This document shows positions 18,434-26,942 of a DNA stretch of 64,000 nt, one piece after another. The translations under genes were made by a program, and so were the position numbers. This DNA comes from CAVVEQ01 sp963802095 (GTDB lineage Bacteria > Chloroflexota > Anaerolineae > Anaerolineales > Anaerolineaceae). Under the pieces are notes generated by a model. That model was not told where the DNA came from and ran no database searches. It saw only the letters and a list, made by a program, of their open reading frames with translations. The stretch covers positions 1 through 64,000 of the forward strand of contig CAWDHI010000010.1 in the NCBI GenBank assembly GCA_963802095.1, read 5' to 3'. Every line of letters begins with the position of its first letter. Position 1 is the stretch's first letter.

Positions 18434-19020
18434 AGGATGTCTCCATGCTGGTGGATGATGCCGGTGACCCCGGGCTGCGCTCAATCGAAACCATGGCATT
18501 GGAAGCCATCCGAGTCGGCTGGGAAGGCCGCGGACTGGCGCATCACGCCCGTGCGATGGCGCTCTACCCCACCCCATACCTGCAGAAATTATCCGCGATC
18601 TTGAAGAAAGCCCGCATGGGCATGGTCACCGATCCCCAGACCGGACCCCTGCACCTGCGCGTGCGCGAAATGCTCGAAAACGGCAACCTGGTCTGCCTCG
18701 GGCAGGATGATATCTCGGACGCCTATTATCCATACGGCCGCAATAACATGCTCGAGGTCGGGTTCCTGGCCTCCCACCTGTTGTGGTTCACCACTGCCTC
18801 GGATATGGAAACCCTGTATGATATGATCACAACCAATCCAGCCAAGTGCATCAATGTTCATGATTTCGGATTGGAAGTCGGAAAAACAGCCAACCTGGTG
18901 GTTCTCGATCAACCCAGTGTGCTGGAAGCCTTCCGATTCCACGAAGCCCCGGCGTATGTTGTCAGCCACGGGCAATTGGTCGATCGCGAAAAAATGAAAA
19001 AAATAGCTTTTCCCGAATGA
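18433..19020 (+). pseudogene. Cytosine-deaminase-like amidohydrolase, C-terminal half only
   Basis: About 195 residues corresponding to the second half of a CodA-type amidohydrolase: DDAGDPGLRSIETMALEAI, GLAHHARAMALYP (metal-site His region), CLGQDDISDAYYPYGRNNML with the catalytic Asp, and ITTNPAKCINVHDFGLEVGK. The first half, including the HxH metal site, is absent; the upstream sequence belongs to a ferredoxin. The fragment cannot be active alone. It ends 10 bp before the molybdenum hydroxylase, so in the true genome it is likely the first part of a heterocycle deamination/hydroxylation operon. Confidence 0.8.
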
Positions 19021-19030
19021 GGATGATCCT

Positions 19031-21814
19031 GTGACTGAAGATATTACTGTTAAATTAATTCCAGTAAAATTTAAATTAAACGGGCAGGAGGTTTCTGCGG
19101 AGGTTCCGGAGAACCAGATGCTTCTGCGCTTCCTGCGCGATGATCTGAAAAAGACCGGCACCAAGAACGGCTGCTCGACCGGTCATTGCGGTGCCTGTAC
19201 CGTTCTAATTAATGGGAAAGCGCAGCGCGCCTGTCTGGTGAAAATGCCGCGGGTTGCTGGCACGGAAGTGGAGACGATCGAGCATCTCACCGCCAATGGC
19301 AGCCTGCATCCTCTCCAGCGGGCATTCATGCATGCCGGAGCAGTTCAATGTGGTTTCTGCACGCCGGGCATGATCATGTCTGCCAGGGGCTTGTTGAACG
19401 AAAATCCCAATCCCACCTCGGAAGAGATCAAAACCCACCTGACAAAAAATAAGAACCATTGCCGCTGCACCGGTTATGTCAAGATCATCGAAGCCATCCA
19501 GCTCGGCGCAAAATGGACCGCCAACCCGGAATTGATCCCACCTGAGCCCAAAACCCCGGAAGTGATCAGCAAATCCATGAAGAATTCCGACGCCCGCAGC
19601 CGGGTGACCGGAGAACTCCTGTATGGAGATGACATGCGTGTGGAAGGTATGCTCCATGGCAGGATCCTCTGGTCTGCACACCCCTATGCCCGCATTCGCA
19701 GCATAGACACATCCGCGGCCGAAGCCATCCCAGGCGTGATTACTGTAATCACTGCGAAGGATATTCCCGGAAAAAACCAGTGCGGGCAGGTCATCCGCGA
19801 CCAAGTCGCTATCGCCTCCGATTACGTTAAATACATTGGGGATGGTGTTGCAGCGGTTTTTGCCGAAAGTCTTGAGATTGCCAATGTTGCCCTCGATAAG
19901 ATCGTGGTGGATTACGAGGTACTCCAGGGGGTCTTTACACCTGAGGAATCCGCCCGCCCGGATGCACCAAGACTGCACGAAAAAGGAAATTTATTGCACG
20001 AGGTAAGCATCGTCCGTGGTGACGTGGAGGAGACTTTTAAGAAATGCGCTGTGGTCGTTGAGGATAATTACACAACCCCCGCCATTGAACATGGATTCAT
20101 GGAACCCGAATCCGGCCTGGGTTTTCCCTTGGATGACGGGGGTGTGGAAATCCGGATCGGCTCGCAGTGCGTTTTTGATGACCGCACCCAACTCTCAGAG
20201 ATCCTCGCTCTTCCGGAAGAGAAGATCCGCGTACGGGAGAACCCTATCGGTGGGGCATTCGGCGCAAAGGAAGATATGATCCTGCAGCAATACCTGGCGC
20301 TTGGTGCATTAAAGACTAAACGCCCCGTCAAGATGGTCCTCACCCGGGAGGAATCCCTGCGGGTCCACCAGAAACGTCATCCCGCCTGGATGTACTTCAA
20401 AACAGGTGCGGATGAAAATGGGAAGGTGCTTGCCCTGGAAGCCAGGATCGTACTGGATACCGGCATCTACTGCATGTTGGGCATGGACATTCTGGAGAAT
20501 ACTGTAGTCTTCAGTGCAGGGCCATACTACATTCCAAATCTTAATGTGAATGGGAAAGCCTGGTACACAAACAATGTGCCCTCCGGCGCAATGCGCGGCT
20601 TTGGCGTCAACCAGATTGCCTCTGCGCTGGAGCAGAACATGGATCGCATGGCGGAGAAATTGGGGATCGACCCATTTGAGATCAGGATGATCAACGCTCT
20701 GGATATTGGTCTTCCCACTGCTTCCGATCACATCATGACCCCCGGTGTGGTATCGATCAAAGAGACCATCCAGGCAGCCTGGGATAAATTCAAGGAAACC
20801 AAGATCCCCGCGCCCAATCCGGGCAAGAAAATCGGATACGGTGTTGGCTGCGCGGTTAAGAACATTGGCTTCGGGCACGGCATTCCGGAAAGCTCCGGAG
20901 CGATCGTAGAACTCCACCCGGATGGCACGGTTGACTTGAAGCACTCCCAACACGAGTACGGCCAGGGCTCCAAAGTTGGTTTGATGAAGCTTGTCATGAA
21001 TGAGCTGGAAGTACCCGCCGAAAAGATAGTTGTGACGGGTCCGGATACAGCCATCACTCCCCCTACCGGTCCCACCACCGCCTCACGCCAGACCTACCTG
21101 ACCGGTAAAGCAGTAGTCATGGCTGCCCAGGCGTTGAAAGAGGAGATCACCTCGCGGGCGGCTGACCACCTGGGATGCGCACCCTCCGAGGTAAAGCTGG
21201 TGGATGATAAACTCGTCAATACCCAGAACGGGGAATCGGTCGAGATCAGCAAGTTGGGTGAAAAATTCATTGTGGAGAAACGGTACACTCCGCAGGATAC
21301 CGTCCAAATGCACCCTGTTGGTGAAAAGAGCCGGATCGGAACTGCAGAGTTTAAATCCATGGTCACGCATTATTGTTATGCCTATAACACCCAGGTAGCC
21401 ATCGTCGAGGTGGATGAATCCACAGGGGATGTCCAGGTACTTAAGATCATCTCCGCCAATGATGTTGGCAGAGTATTGAATTACGACGCGGTCGTCTCAC
21501 AGATCCAGGGTGGTGTTGTGATGGGGTTGGGATTCGCCCTTTCTGAGCACTACCTGACCGAGAAAGGTATAAATCTGACAAATACGCTGGGCAAGTGCCG
21601 CATCCCTTCTGCCGATATGACCCCCGAGATCATCCCGGTGGTAGTGGAAGTGCCGCACCCAGATGGACCTGAGGGAGTTAAAGGTTTCGCCGAAGCACCC
21701 TCAATGGCTACTGCCCCGGCAATATTGAATGCGATCTACAACGCCACAGGCGTACGTATCCGGAATCTTCCAGCCGATCCTGAAAGAGTGAGGGAAGCGC
21801 TGAGTAAAAGATAA
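19031..21814 (+). CDS. Molybdenum hydroxylase, fused 2Fe-2S and molybdopterin domains (xanthine dehydrogenase family, Se-dependent-XDH/Mop-like)
   Basis: 927 residues. The N-terminal plant-type 2Fe-2S cluster uses C48, C53, C56 and C68; the second cluster uses C107, C110, C144 and C146. Residues from about 190 form the molybdopterin part, with GGAFGAKED and GAMRGFG; E888 in GFAEAP is the expected base-catalytic Glu. There is no FAD domain and no FAD-subunit gene beside it, as in the aldehyde oxidoreductase Mop and in selenium-dependent xanthine dehydrogenases, so electrons may go to ferredoxin. The start is GTG with GAGGA upstream. Neighbours (deaminase, BMP importer) point to a purine or pyrimidine-like substrate, not an aldehyde; this is inference. 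Confidence 0.88.
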   Translation: MTEDITVKLIPVKFKLNGQEVSAEVPENQMLLRFLRDDLKKTGTKNGCSTGHCGACTVLINGKAQRACLVKMPRVAGTEVETIEHLTANGSLHPLQRAFMHAGAVQCGFCTPGMIMSARGLLNENPNPTSEEIKTHLTKNKNHCRCTGYVKIIEAIQLGAKWTANPELIPPEPKTPEVISKSMKNSDARSRVTGELLYGDDMRVEGMLHGRILWSAHPYARIRSIDTSAAEAIPGVITVITAKDIPGKNQCGQVIRDQVAIASDYVKYIGDGVAAVFAESLEIANVALDKIVVDYEVLQGVFTPEESARPDAPRLHEKGNLLHEVSIVRGDVEETFKKCAVVVEDNYTTPAIEHGFMEPESGLGFPLDDGGVEIRIGSQCVFDDRTQLSEILALPEEKIRVRENPIGGAFGAKEDMILQQYLALGALKTKRPVKMVLTREESLRVHQKRHPAWMYFKTGADENGKVLALEARIVLDTGIYCMLGMDILENTVVFSAGPYYIPNLNVNGKAWYTNNVPSGAMRGFGVNQIASALEQNMDRMAEKLGIDPFEIRMINALDIGLPTASDHIMTPGVVSIKETIQAAWDKFKETKIPAPNPGKKIGYGVGCAVKNIGFGHGIPESSGAIVELHPDGTVDLKHSQHEYGQGSKVGLMKLVMNELEVPAEKIVVTGPDTAITPPTGPTTASRQTYLTGKAVVMAAQALKEEITSRAADHLGCAPSEVKLVDDKLVNTQNGESVEISKLGEKFIVEKRYTPQDTVQMHPVGEKSRIGTAEFKSMVTHYCYAYNTQVAIVEVDESTGDVQVLKIISANDVGRVLNYDAVVSQIQGGVVMGLGFALSEHYLTEKGINLTNTLGKCRIPSADMTPEIIPVVVEVPHPDGPEGVKGFAEAPSMATAPAILNAIYNATGVRIRNLPADPERVREALSKR

Positions 21815-21910
21815 ATTGAATCCAAAACCGGAGGAGGTGGTTATTTAGATAAATACAAGTTTTTCGTTTTTGGTCGTGGATTTAACAAAATTTTACAAGG
21901 AGAGAACGAA

Positions 21911-22933
21911 ATGAAAAAGTTGATTAGCCTGATGATGGTTTCAATCCTGGTCATTGGCCTGCTTGCGGCATGTGCTGCACCGGTTGCAGGTCCGGAAGCT
22001 GCTCCTGAAAAAGCCGGGAAACTTAAAGTTTTTGGGGCCTATGCCACCGCGATCGAAGAACCGTGGGATGGCGTAATTCACGCAGCGTTGACGAAAGCTG
22101 CCGATGCTGGTGAGATCGAATACACCAAGCAGGATGCGATTGGATATTCCGGTGACATGGAACGCATCCTCACCGAGGTTGCAACCCAGCAGAAACCCGA
22201 TATCATCTTCGGAGATGCATTCGGGAATGAAGAAGCAGTCCGCCGCGTAGCTGCCCAGTTCCCCGAGATCGCATTCGTTTTCGGTTCCGGATTCGGTCCC
22301 TCAGAACCCAACCTTTCAGTTTTCGATAACTGGATCCACGAGCCGGCTTACCTTAGCGGCTTGATCGCCGGTGCCATGACCAAATCCAACAAAATTGGTG
22401 TTGTCGGCGGCGTTCCGGTTCCGGAAGTCAACCGCATCGTGAATGCATTCATCGCTGGTGCGAAGAAGACCAATCCGGATGCCCAGGTGCTGGTTTCCTT
22501 CATAAATAGCTGGTTCGATCCCGCAGCCGCCAAGGAAGCCGCGCTGGCTCAGGTGGATGCCGGCGCTGACGTGCTGTTCGCGGAACGATTTGGTGTGATC
22601 GAAGTCGCCAAGGAAAAAGACCTGTTCGCATTTGGCAATATGAGCGACCAGAACTCCATCGCCCCCGAGAACGTCCTCACCGGACCAGTTTGGAATATGG
22701 ATCCGACCGTTGAATTTGTACTCAAGCAGGTCGCTGCCGGGGCATGGACAGCCCAGGACCTGAAAGACTTCAGCATGATGGGCAAAGGCGGCGCATTTTT
22801 AGCCGATTTCCACGGAAATGAAAGCAAGATCCCGCCCGAAACCCTGGCACTGGTTCAGGAAACCTTGAAGCAGATCCAGCAGGGCTTGTTCCGCGTGGAT
22901 ATTGACGAAGCCCAGCCCCAACCTGTCAATTAA
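21911..22933 (+). CDS. BMP-family ABC transporter substrate-binding lipoprotein
   Basis: The signal peptide ends in the lipobox LLAAC (C21). The mature part has the two-lobe periplasmic-binding fold of the BMP/PnrA group (KLKVFGAYATAIEEPWD, then PDIIFGDAFGNEE and GVVGGVPVPEVN), which in characterised members binds nucleosides or related ligands. It starts after AAGGAGAG. It heads a four-gene importer operon with a double ATPase and two permeases, immediately downstream of the molybdenum hydroxylase, so it likely delivers that enzyme's substrate. A strong GGAGGAGGT string at 21830 has no real reading frame behind it. Confidence 0.88.
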   Translation: MKKLISLMMVSILVIGLLAACAAPVAGPEAAPEKAGKLKVFGAYATAIEEPWDGVIHAALTKAADAGEIEYTKQDAIGYSGDMERILTEVATQQKPDIIFGDAFGNEEAVRRVAAQFPEIAFVFGSGFGPSEPNLSVFDNWIHEPAYLSGLIAGAMTKSNKIGVVGGVPVPEVNRIVNAFIAGAKKTNPDAQVLVSFINSWFDPAAAKEAALAQVDAGADVLFAERFGVIEVAKEKDLFAFGNMSDQNSIAPENVLTGPVWNMDPTVEFVLKQVAAGAWTAQDLKDFSMMGKGGAFLADFHGNESKIPPETLALVQETLKQIQQGLFRVDIDEAQPQPVN

Positions 22934-22952
22934 GTAGACTGTTCATCAATAC

Positions 22953-22985
22953 TGGCTCCTGCAGGGGAATCCCCTGCAGGAGCCA
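22953..22985 (+). terminator. Strong hairpin between binding protein and ATPase genes
   Basis: An almost loopless perfect inverted repeat: 16 bp at 22953-22968 pairs with 22970-22985, GC-rich. The T run comes only 20 bases later, right before the ATPase ribosome site. It probably lowers readthrough or stabilises the upstream mRNA end, giving more binding protein than ATPase, as is common in importer operons. Confidence 0.6.
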
Positions 22986-23022
22986 ATTGCACTCATTGCA
23001 TTAATTTTTTTTTGGAGGTTCA

Positions 23023-24525
23023 ATGGACGCTGTCCAGATGCTGGGCATCACCAAACAATTCGGACCCTTGGTCGCCAATAACAAAGTGGATTTTGAGCTC
23101 AGAAAAGGTGAGGTTCACGCATTGCTGGGCGAGAACGGCGCAGGGAAAACCACCTTGATGCGCATTCTTTACGGGTTGTATAAAGCCGATTCGGGTGAGA
23201 TTCGAGTGAACGGCAAAACCGTGCAGATCCACTCCCCCAAGGATGCCATTGCCTATGGGATCGGGATGGTCTCTCAACATTTCACGCTTGTTTCCCCCCT
23301 GACTGTTGCTGAAAACGTTGTACTGGGATTCAATCCTGGATTGAGGCTTGACCCAAAGCAAGTTAATAAAAACGTGGATGATGCTGCGAAGAAGTTCGCC
23401 ATCGATATCAAATCCACCTCGCTGGTTCGTCATCTTTCGGTTGGCGAAAAACAGCGGGTGGAGATCCTCAAAGCGTTATACCGGAATATCAATGTCCTGA
23501 TCATGGACGAACCTACCGCTGTGCTCGTCCCGCAGGAAGTGGATGCCCTTTTTGAAACCCTGAACCGGTTAAGGGAGAGTGGTTTATCGGTAATCTTTAT
23601 CAGCCATAAACTTTTCGAGGTAATGACAATTTCCGACCGGATCACGGTGCTGCGCGATGGCAAGTGCATCGGCACGGTCGATAAAAAGAACACAGACGAA
23701 CGCTCTCTGGCAAAAATGATGGTTGGCAGGGAGACCTTTGGGGTTCAACGTGATAGCGAAGCTTGCAGCGGAAAACCGCTTTTGAAGATCCAGAATATCA
23801 ACGCGAGGGATAAAAAAGGTTTATTAGCCTTAAAAGATATTTCTCTTGAGGTTTGTGAGGGCGAGGTTCTCGGGCTGGCGGGGGTTTCCGGGAATGGCCA
23901 GGCGGAACTTGCCAGCGTGCTTTCTGGAATTCTTAAACCGGAATCAGGCAAGGTTATCCTTGACGATCAGGATATCACCCACCTGGACCCGCAATCCATC
24001 TCCAAAGCTGGCATCGGACGAATCCCCGAAGATCGGCATGCAGGTGTCGTCGGTGAGATGACCGTTGCCGAAAACCTGACCCTGGAAAGATTGGATGAAT
24101 TTCTAAAAAATGGAATGCTGGATCGAAAAAAGATCAAAAACCATGCTGAAGCGATGATCAAGGAATACCAGATCAAGGCAACCCCAGATATCCAGACCCG
24201 GAAACTATCTGGCGGGAACATGCAGAAGGTCATCCTTGCACGCGCTCTCTACACCCAGCCGCGGATGATCATAGCGGCGCAGCCCACCCGCGGACTGGAT
24301 ATCGGCGCAACCGAATACGTGCGAAACAAATTGATCGAGCAAAGGGACCGGGGGGCAGCTGTGCTGTTGATCTCCGAAGACCTGGAGGAAATCCGCAGTC
24401 TCTCGGATCGGATCGCTGTGATCTATGAAGGTCGGATCGTGGGGATTCTGCCATGCGACGAAGCCACCGAAGAAACACTCGGGTTAATGATGAGCGGCGC
24501 GAAGGAGGTGGCAAATGAAGCTTAA
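23023..24525 (+). CDS. BMP-type nucleoside ABC importer, double ATP-binding protein
   Basis: 500 residues with two ABC cassettes, the layout of sugar/nucleoside importers (RbsA, YufO/NupO). The first has GENGAGKTT (Walker A), LSVGEKQRVEI signature and VLIMDEPTA. The second has a degenerate Walker A (GVSGNGQAEL), which is usual in this group, LSGGNMQKVILA, and IIAAQPTRGLDIGA in place of the Walker B DEPT motif. It starts at GGAGG-preceded ATG and ends overlapping the first permease by 11 bp, so it is co-translated. Confidence 0.92.
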   Translation: MDAVQMLGITKQFGPLVANNKVDFELRKGEVHALLGENGAGKTTLMRILYGLYKADSGEIRVNGKTVQIHSPKDAIAYGIGMVSQHFTLVSPLTVAENVVLGFNPGLRLDPKQVNKNVDDAAKKFAIDIKSTSLVRHLSVGEKQRVEILKALYRNINVLIMDEPTAVLVPQEVDALFETLNRLRESGLSVIFISHKLFEVMTISDRITVLRDGKCIGTVDKKNTDERSLAKMMVGRETFGVQRDSEACSGKPLLKIQNINARDKKGLLALKDISLEVCEGEVLGLAGVSGNGQAELASVLSGILKPESGKVILDDQDITHLDPQSISKAGIGRIPEDRHAGVVGEMTVAENLTLERLDEFLKNGMLDRKKIKNHAEAMIKEYQIKATPDIQTRKLSGGNMQKVILARALYTQPRMIIAAQPTRGLDIGATEYVRNKLIEQRDRGAAVLLISEDLEEIRSLSDRIAVIYEGRIVGILPCDEATEETLGLMMSGAKEVANEA

Positions 24526-25573
24526 ATACCGCCTCGTTCGATCCCCCGCCCCGGCCTGGTTCAGCGCGCTCATCCCACTGCTTGCCATCGTGGTGACCTT
24601 CGCCATTACTTCGATCTTTATCATCATCGCGGGGGCAAATCCCTTCGAAGCCTATTATTATTTCTTGATCGCTCCGTTGACCAGCAAGGTTGGCATCCTC
24701 GAAGTGCTGGTCAAATCTACACCCCTTATCCTCACCGGGGCTGCGGTGACGATCGCTTTTGCCTCAGGTTATTGGAACATTGGTGCCGAGGGGCAACTAT
24801 ATGCGGGTGCAGTCGCAGCTGCATATTTGGGAACCGCGTTAGTGGGTGTTCCCCAGCCGGCAGCAGTATTAATCATGCTCCTTGGAGGATTCGTCGCCGG
24901 GATGTTGTGGGGGTTGGTGCCCGCCATTCTCAAAGTCAAATTATCGGTGGACGAGGTCGTCACCACCTTGTTGATGAACTATGTCGCGTTGTTTTTCGTG
25001 AGCGCTTTATTGAATGGACCCTGGCGTGATCCTGTTTCCAATTGGCCGCAGTCCCCCACCATCCTGGCCAACACAATGATGCCCAAACTTTTCCCACCCA
25101 TGCGATTGCATTTTGGATTCATTGTTGGTCTGCTGGCAGTGGTGGCAATTTGGTTCATACTTTCCCGAACCGGCCTGGGGATGCGCATGCGATCGGTTGG
25201 AATGGGTCAGGAAGCCGCACGATTTATGGGGGTCAAGATCGGTAAAACCATGTTCATCACCGCACTGATCAGCGCTGGCATCGCTGGCCTGGCAGGTGTG
25301 ACCGAAGTGGCTGGGATCCATTTTCACCTCATCGATGCGATTTCTCCGGGATATGGTTATACCGGCATTATCGCAGCTACGCTCGGGAACCTGAACCCGT
25401 TTGGTGCCGGGGCAGCCTCGCTTTTCCTGGGGTTGATCAGCACCGGTGCCCAATCGGTAAGCCGGGCGCTCGGCGTGCCCACCTTTTTGGCTGATGTGGT
25501 TCAGGCCACCCTTCTGCTGGTGACCCTGGCAATGTTCCTGCTTCGCAATTACACCCTTCGGAAGGTCGAATAA
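24515..25573 (+). CDS. BMP-type nucleoside ABC importer, permease 1
   Basis: 352 residues, about nine to ten membrane helices. Motifs of the RbsC-like permease family are seen: LTGAAVTIAFASGYWNIGAEG near residue 75-95 and GMRMRSVGMGQEAARFMGVK, the coupling loop that contacts the ATPase. The longer N-terminus before the first helix is typical of the YufP/NupP partner. It overlaps the ATPase gene and abuts permease 2 (ATAATGG). Confidence 0.92.
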   Translation: MKLKYRLVRSPAPAWFSALIPLLAIVVTFAITSIFIIIAGANPFEAYYYFLIAPLTSKVGILEVLVKSTPLILTGAAVTIAFASGYWNIGAEGQLYAGAVAAAYLGTALVGVPQPAAVLIMLLGGFVAGMLWGLVPAILKVKLSVDEVVTTLLMNYVALFFVSALLNGPWRDPVSNWPQSPTILANTMMPKLFPPMRLHFGFIVGLLAVVAIWFILSRTGLGMRMRSVGMGQEAARFMGVKIGKTMFITALISAGIAGLAGVTEVAGIHFHLIDAISPGYGYTGIIAATLGNLNPFGAGAASLFLGLISTGAQSVSRALGVPTFLADVVQATLLLVTLAMFLLRNYTLRKVE

Positions 25574-26490
25574 TGGAAATACTGCTTTTTATCCAAAACC
25601 TGCTCGCAGCCACTCTCCGGGTGGCAACCCCGTTGATGTTTGGTACGATGGGGGAACTCTTCGCCGAGCGTTCGGGAGTTTTGAACCTGGGTATTGAAGG
25701 GACAATGTTCCTTGGAGCATTCGTAGGTTTCACTGTAGCTTCCTTCACCGGTTCCCTCTGGCTTGGTGTGCTCGCTGCCCTGCTGGCAGGAGCCCTGGCA
25801 GGATTATTGATGGGGTTCTTTTCAGTCAGGTTGGGAGTCAACCAGCATGTATCCGGTTTGGGGATCACCCTGCTGCTCACTTCCCTATCGCTGTTTTTCT
25901 TCCGCGTGATATTCGGGGAAAACCAGCTTCCTCCCAAGATCGAACCCTTTCCGCAAATGACCTTCCTTCAGGGAGTTCCGTTCATTGGGGAAATCCTTTC
26001 CCAATATGCGCTGACCTATATCGCGATCTTATTGGTACCGTTGGTGTGGTGGGTGCTCTACCGCACCAATTTCGGGTTGAAAATACGCGCAGTGGGTGAG
26101 AACCCGGAAGCAGCAGATGCAGCCGGGGTGAATGTTTACCGCACCCGATATATCGCCCTCGCCATCGGCGGAGGTCTGATGGCTGTCGGTGGAGCTTTCC
26201 TCACCCTGGCGCAGCTCGGCTCCTTCACGTTTGGGATCATCGCCGGGCGCGGCTGGGTTTGCATCGCCCTGATCATTTTCGCCAACTGGCAACCTCAACG
26301 GGTGCTTTGGGGTGCGTTACTTTTTGGTGGCATCTTTGCGCTTCAACTCAGGCTTCAAACCACCGGGCTTAAGCTGCCTTATGAAGCGTTCCTGGCGCTG
26401 CCCTATATCGTCACCATCATCGCCCTGGCATTTGCCGGACGCAAAGCGACAGGGCCAGCCGCAGTTTTAAAGCCGTATCGCAGGGAATAG
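25573..26490 (+). CDS. BMP-type nucleoside ABC importer, permease 2
   Basis: 305 residues with about eight membrane helices. It shows the paired permease signatures GELFAERSGVLNLGIEGTM and LKIRAVGENPEAADAAGV (ATPase coupling loop). YufQ/NupQ-like proteins of this size form the heterodimeric channel with permease 1. Its start shares one base with the previous stop, and a terminator follows 35 bp after its end, closing the operon. Confidence 0.92.
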   Translation: MEILLFIQNLLAATLRVATPLMFGTMGELFAERSGVLNLGIEGTMFLGAFVGFTVASFTGSLWLGVLAALLAGALAGLLMGFFSVRLGVNQHVSGLGITLLLTSLSLFFFRVIFGENQLPPKIEPFPQMTFLQGVPFIGEILSQYALTYIAILLVPLVWWVLYRTNFGLKIRAVGENPEAADAAGVNVYRTRYIALAIGGGLMAVGGAFLTLAQLGSFTFGIIAGRGWVCIALIIFANWQPQRVLWGALLFGGIFALQLRLQTTGLKLPYEAFLALPYIVTIIALAFAGRKATGPAAVLKPYRRE

Positions 26491-26524
26491 TAACAAAAGT
26501 TGAAATGTTTTTAAGTTGTTCATC

Positions 26525-26552
26525 AAGGACACGGATAATCGTGTCCTTTTTT
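26525..26552 (+). terminator. Terminator of the importer operon
   Basis: AAGGACACG and CGTGTCCTT form a 9-bp stem with a 6-base loop followed by eight T residues: a textbook intrinsic terminator just after the last permease gene. Confidence 0.85.
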
Positions 26553-26581
26553 TTATTATTTATTTCTTTTTTCCTGTAGTT

Positions 26582-26603
26582 GGGGCGCACGGCCGTGCGC
26601 CCC
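26582..26603. repeat. Perfect 22-bp GC-rich palindrome
   Basis: The stretch starting GGGGCGCACGG is its own reverse complement over 22 bp. Very similar palindromes recur between genes in many Chloroflexota and other environmental genomes. It could act as a second transcription stop or be a dispersed palindromic repeat. Confidence 0.7.
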
Positions 26604-26651
26604 TTCTTATTACGAGTGAGCTTACGAAGGCTTTCACCTATGCTCCCCGCA

Positions 26652-26820
26652 GAGGTGTCCGAACCTTATCACCACCTCAGTGGGGGCACGGATGTGATAA
26701 AAAAGACTCCAAAAATAGGAGATTGAGGTGGGTGTGATCGCGAAGGGCTCGAACCTCCGAACCTTATCACCCGCTCGGCGGGCGCAGATGTGATAAAAAA
26801 GACTCCAAAAATTGGAGTCT
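26652..26820. repeat. Degenerate tandem copies of the tRNA-Val 3' end plus terminator
   Basis: A unit of about 95 bp is repeated. The 20-base tRNA T-arm string at 26837-26856 recurs at 26745-26764 and partly at about 26658. Each copy is followed by a hairpin flanked by TTATCAC/GTGATAA and by GACTCCAAAAA...GGAG. These copies are not full tRNAs. They look like repeated duplication of a tRNA tail with its terminator, possibly left by integration events. Confidence 0.65.
26794..26820 (-). terminator. Terminator of tRNA-Val
   Basis: Read leftward, GACTCCAA-TTTTTGGAGTC (26801-26819) forms an 8-bp hairpin and is followed by six T residues, 6 bp beyond the tRNA 3' end. A second weaker copy lies about 96 bp further on. 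Confidence 0.75.
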
Positions 26821-26825
26821 TGAGG

Positions 26826-26900
<75 letters not shown>

Positions 26901-26942
26901 TAACATTCCGATTTTATCACACCCCCACCCTGGCTGTAAACC

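Noticed and set aside
19205..19978. 257-codon minus-strand frame within the molybdenum hydroxylase gene
   Set aside because: The plus strand has all Fe-S motifs here; the reverse reading has no ribosome site or recognisable domain.
21826..21845. Tiny leader peptide after the strong GGAGGAGGT at 21830
   Set aside because: Only a GTG-GTT-ATT-TAG frame with no spacing to the ribosome site; no sign of coding.
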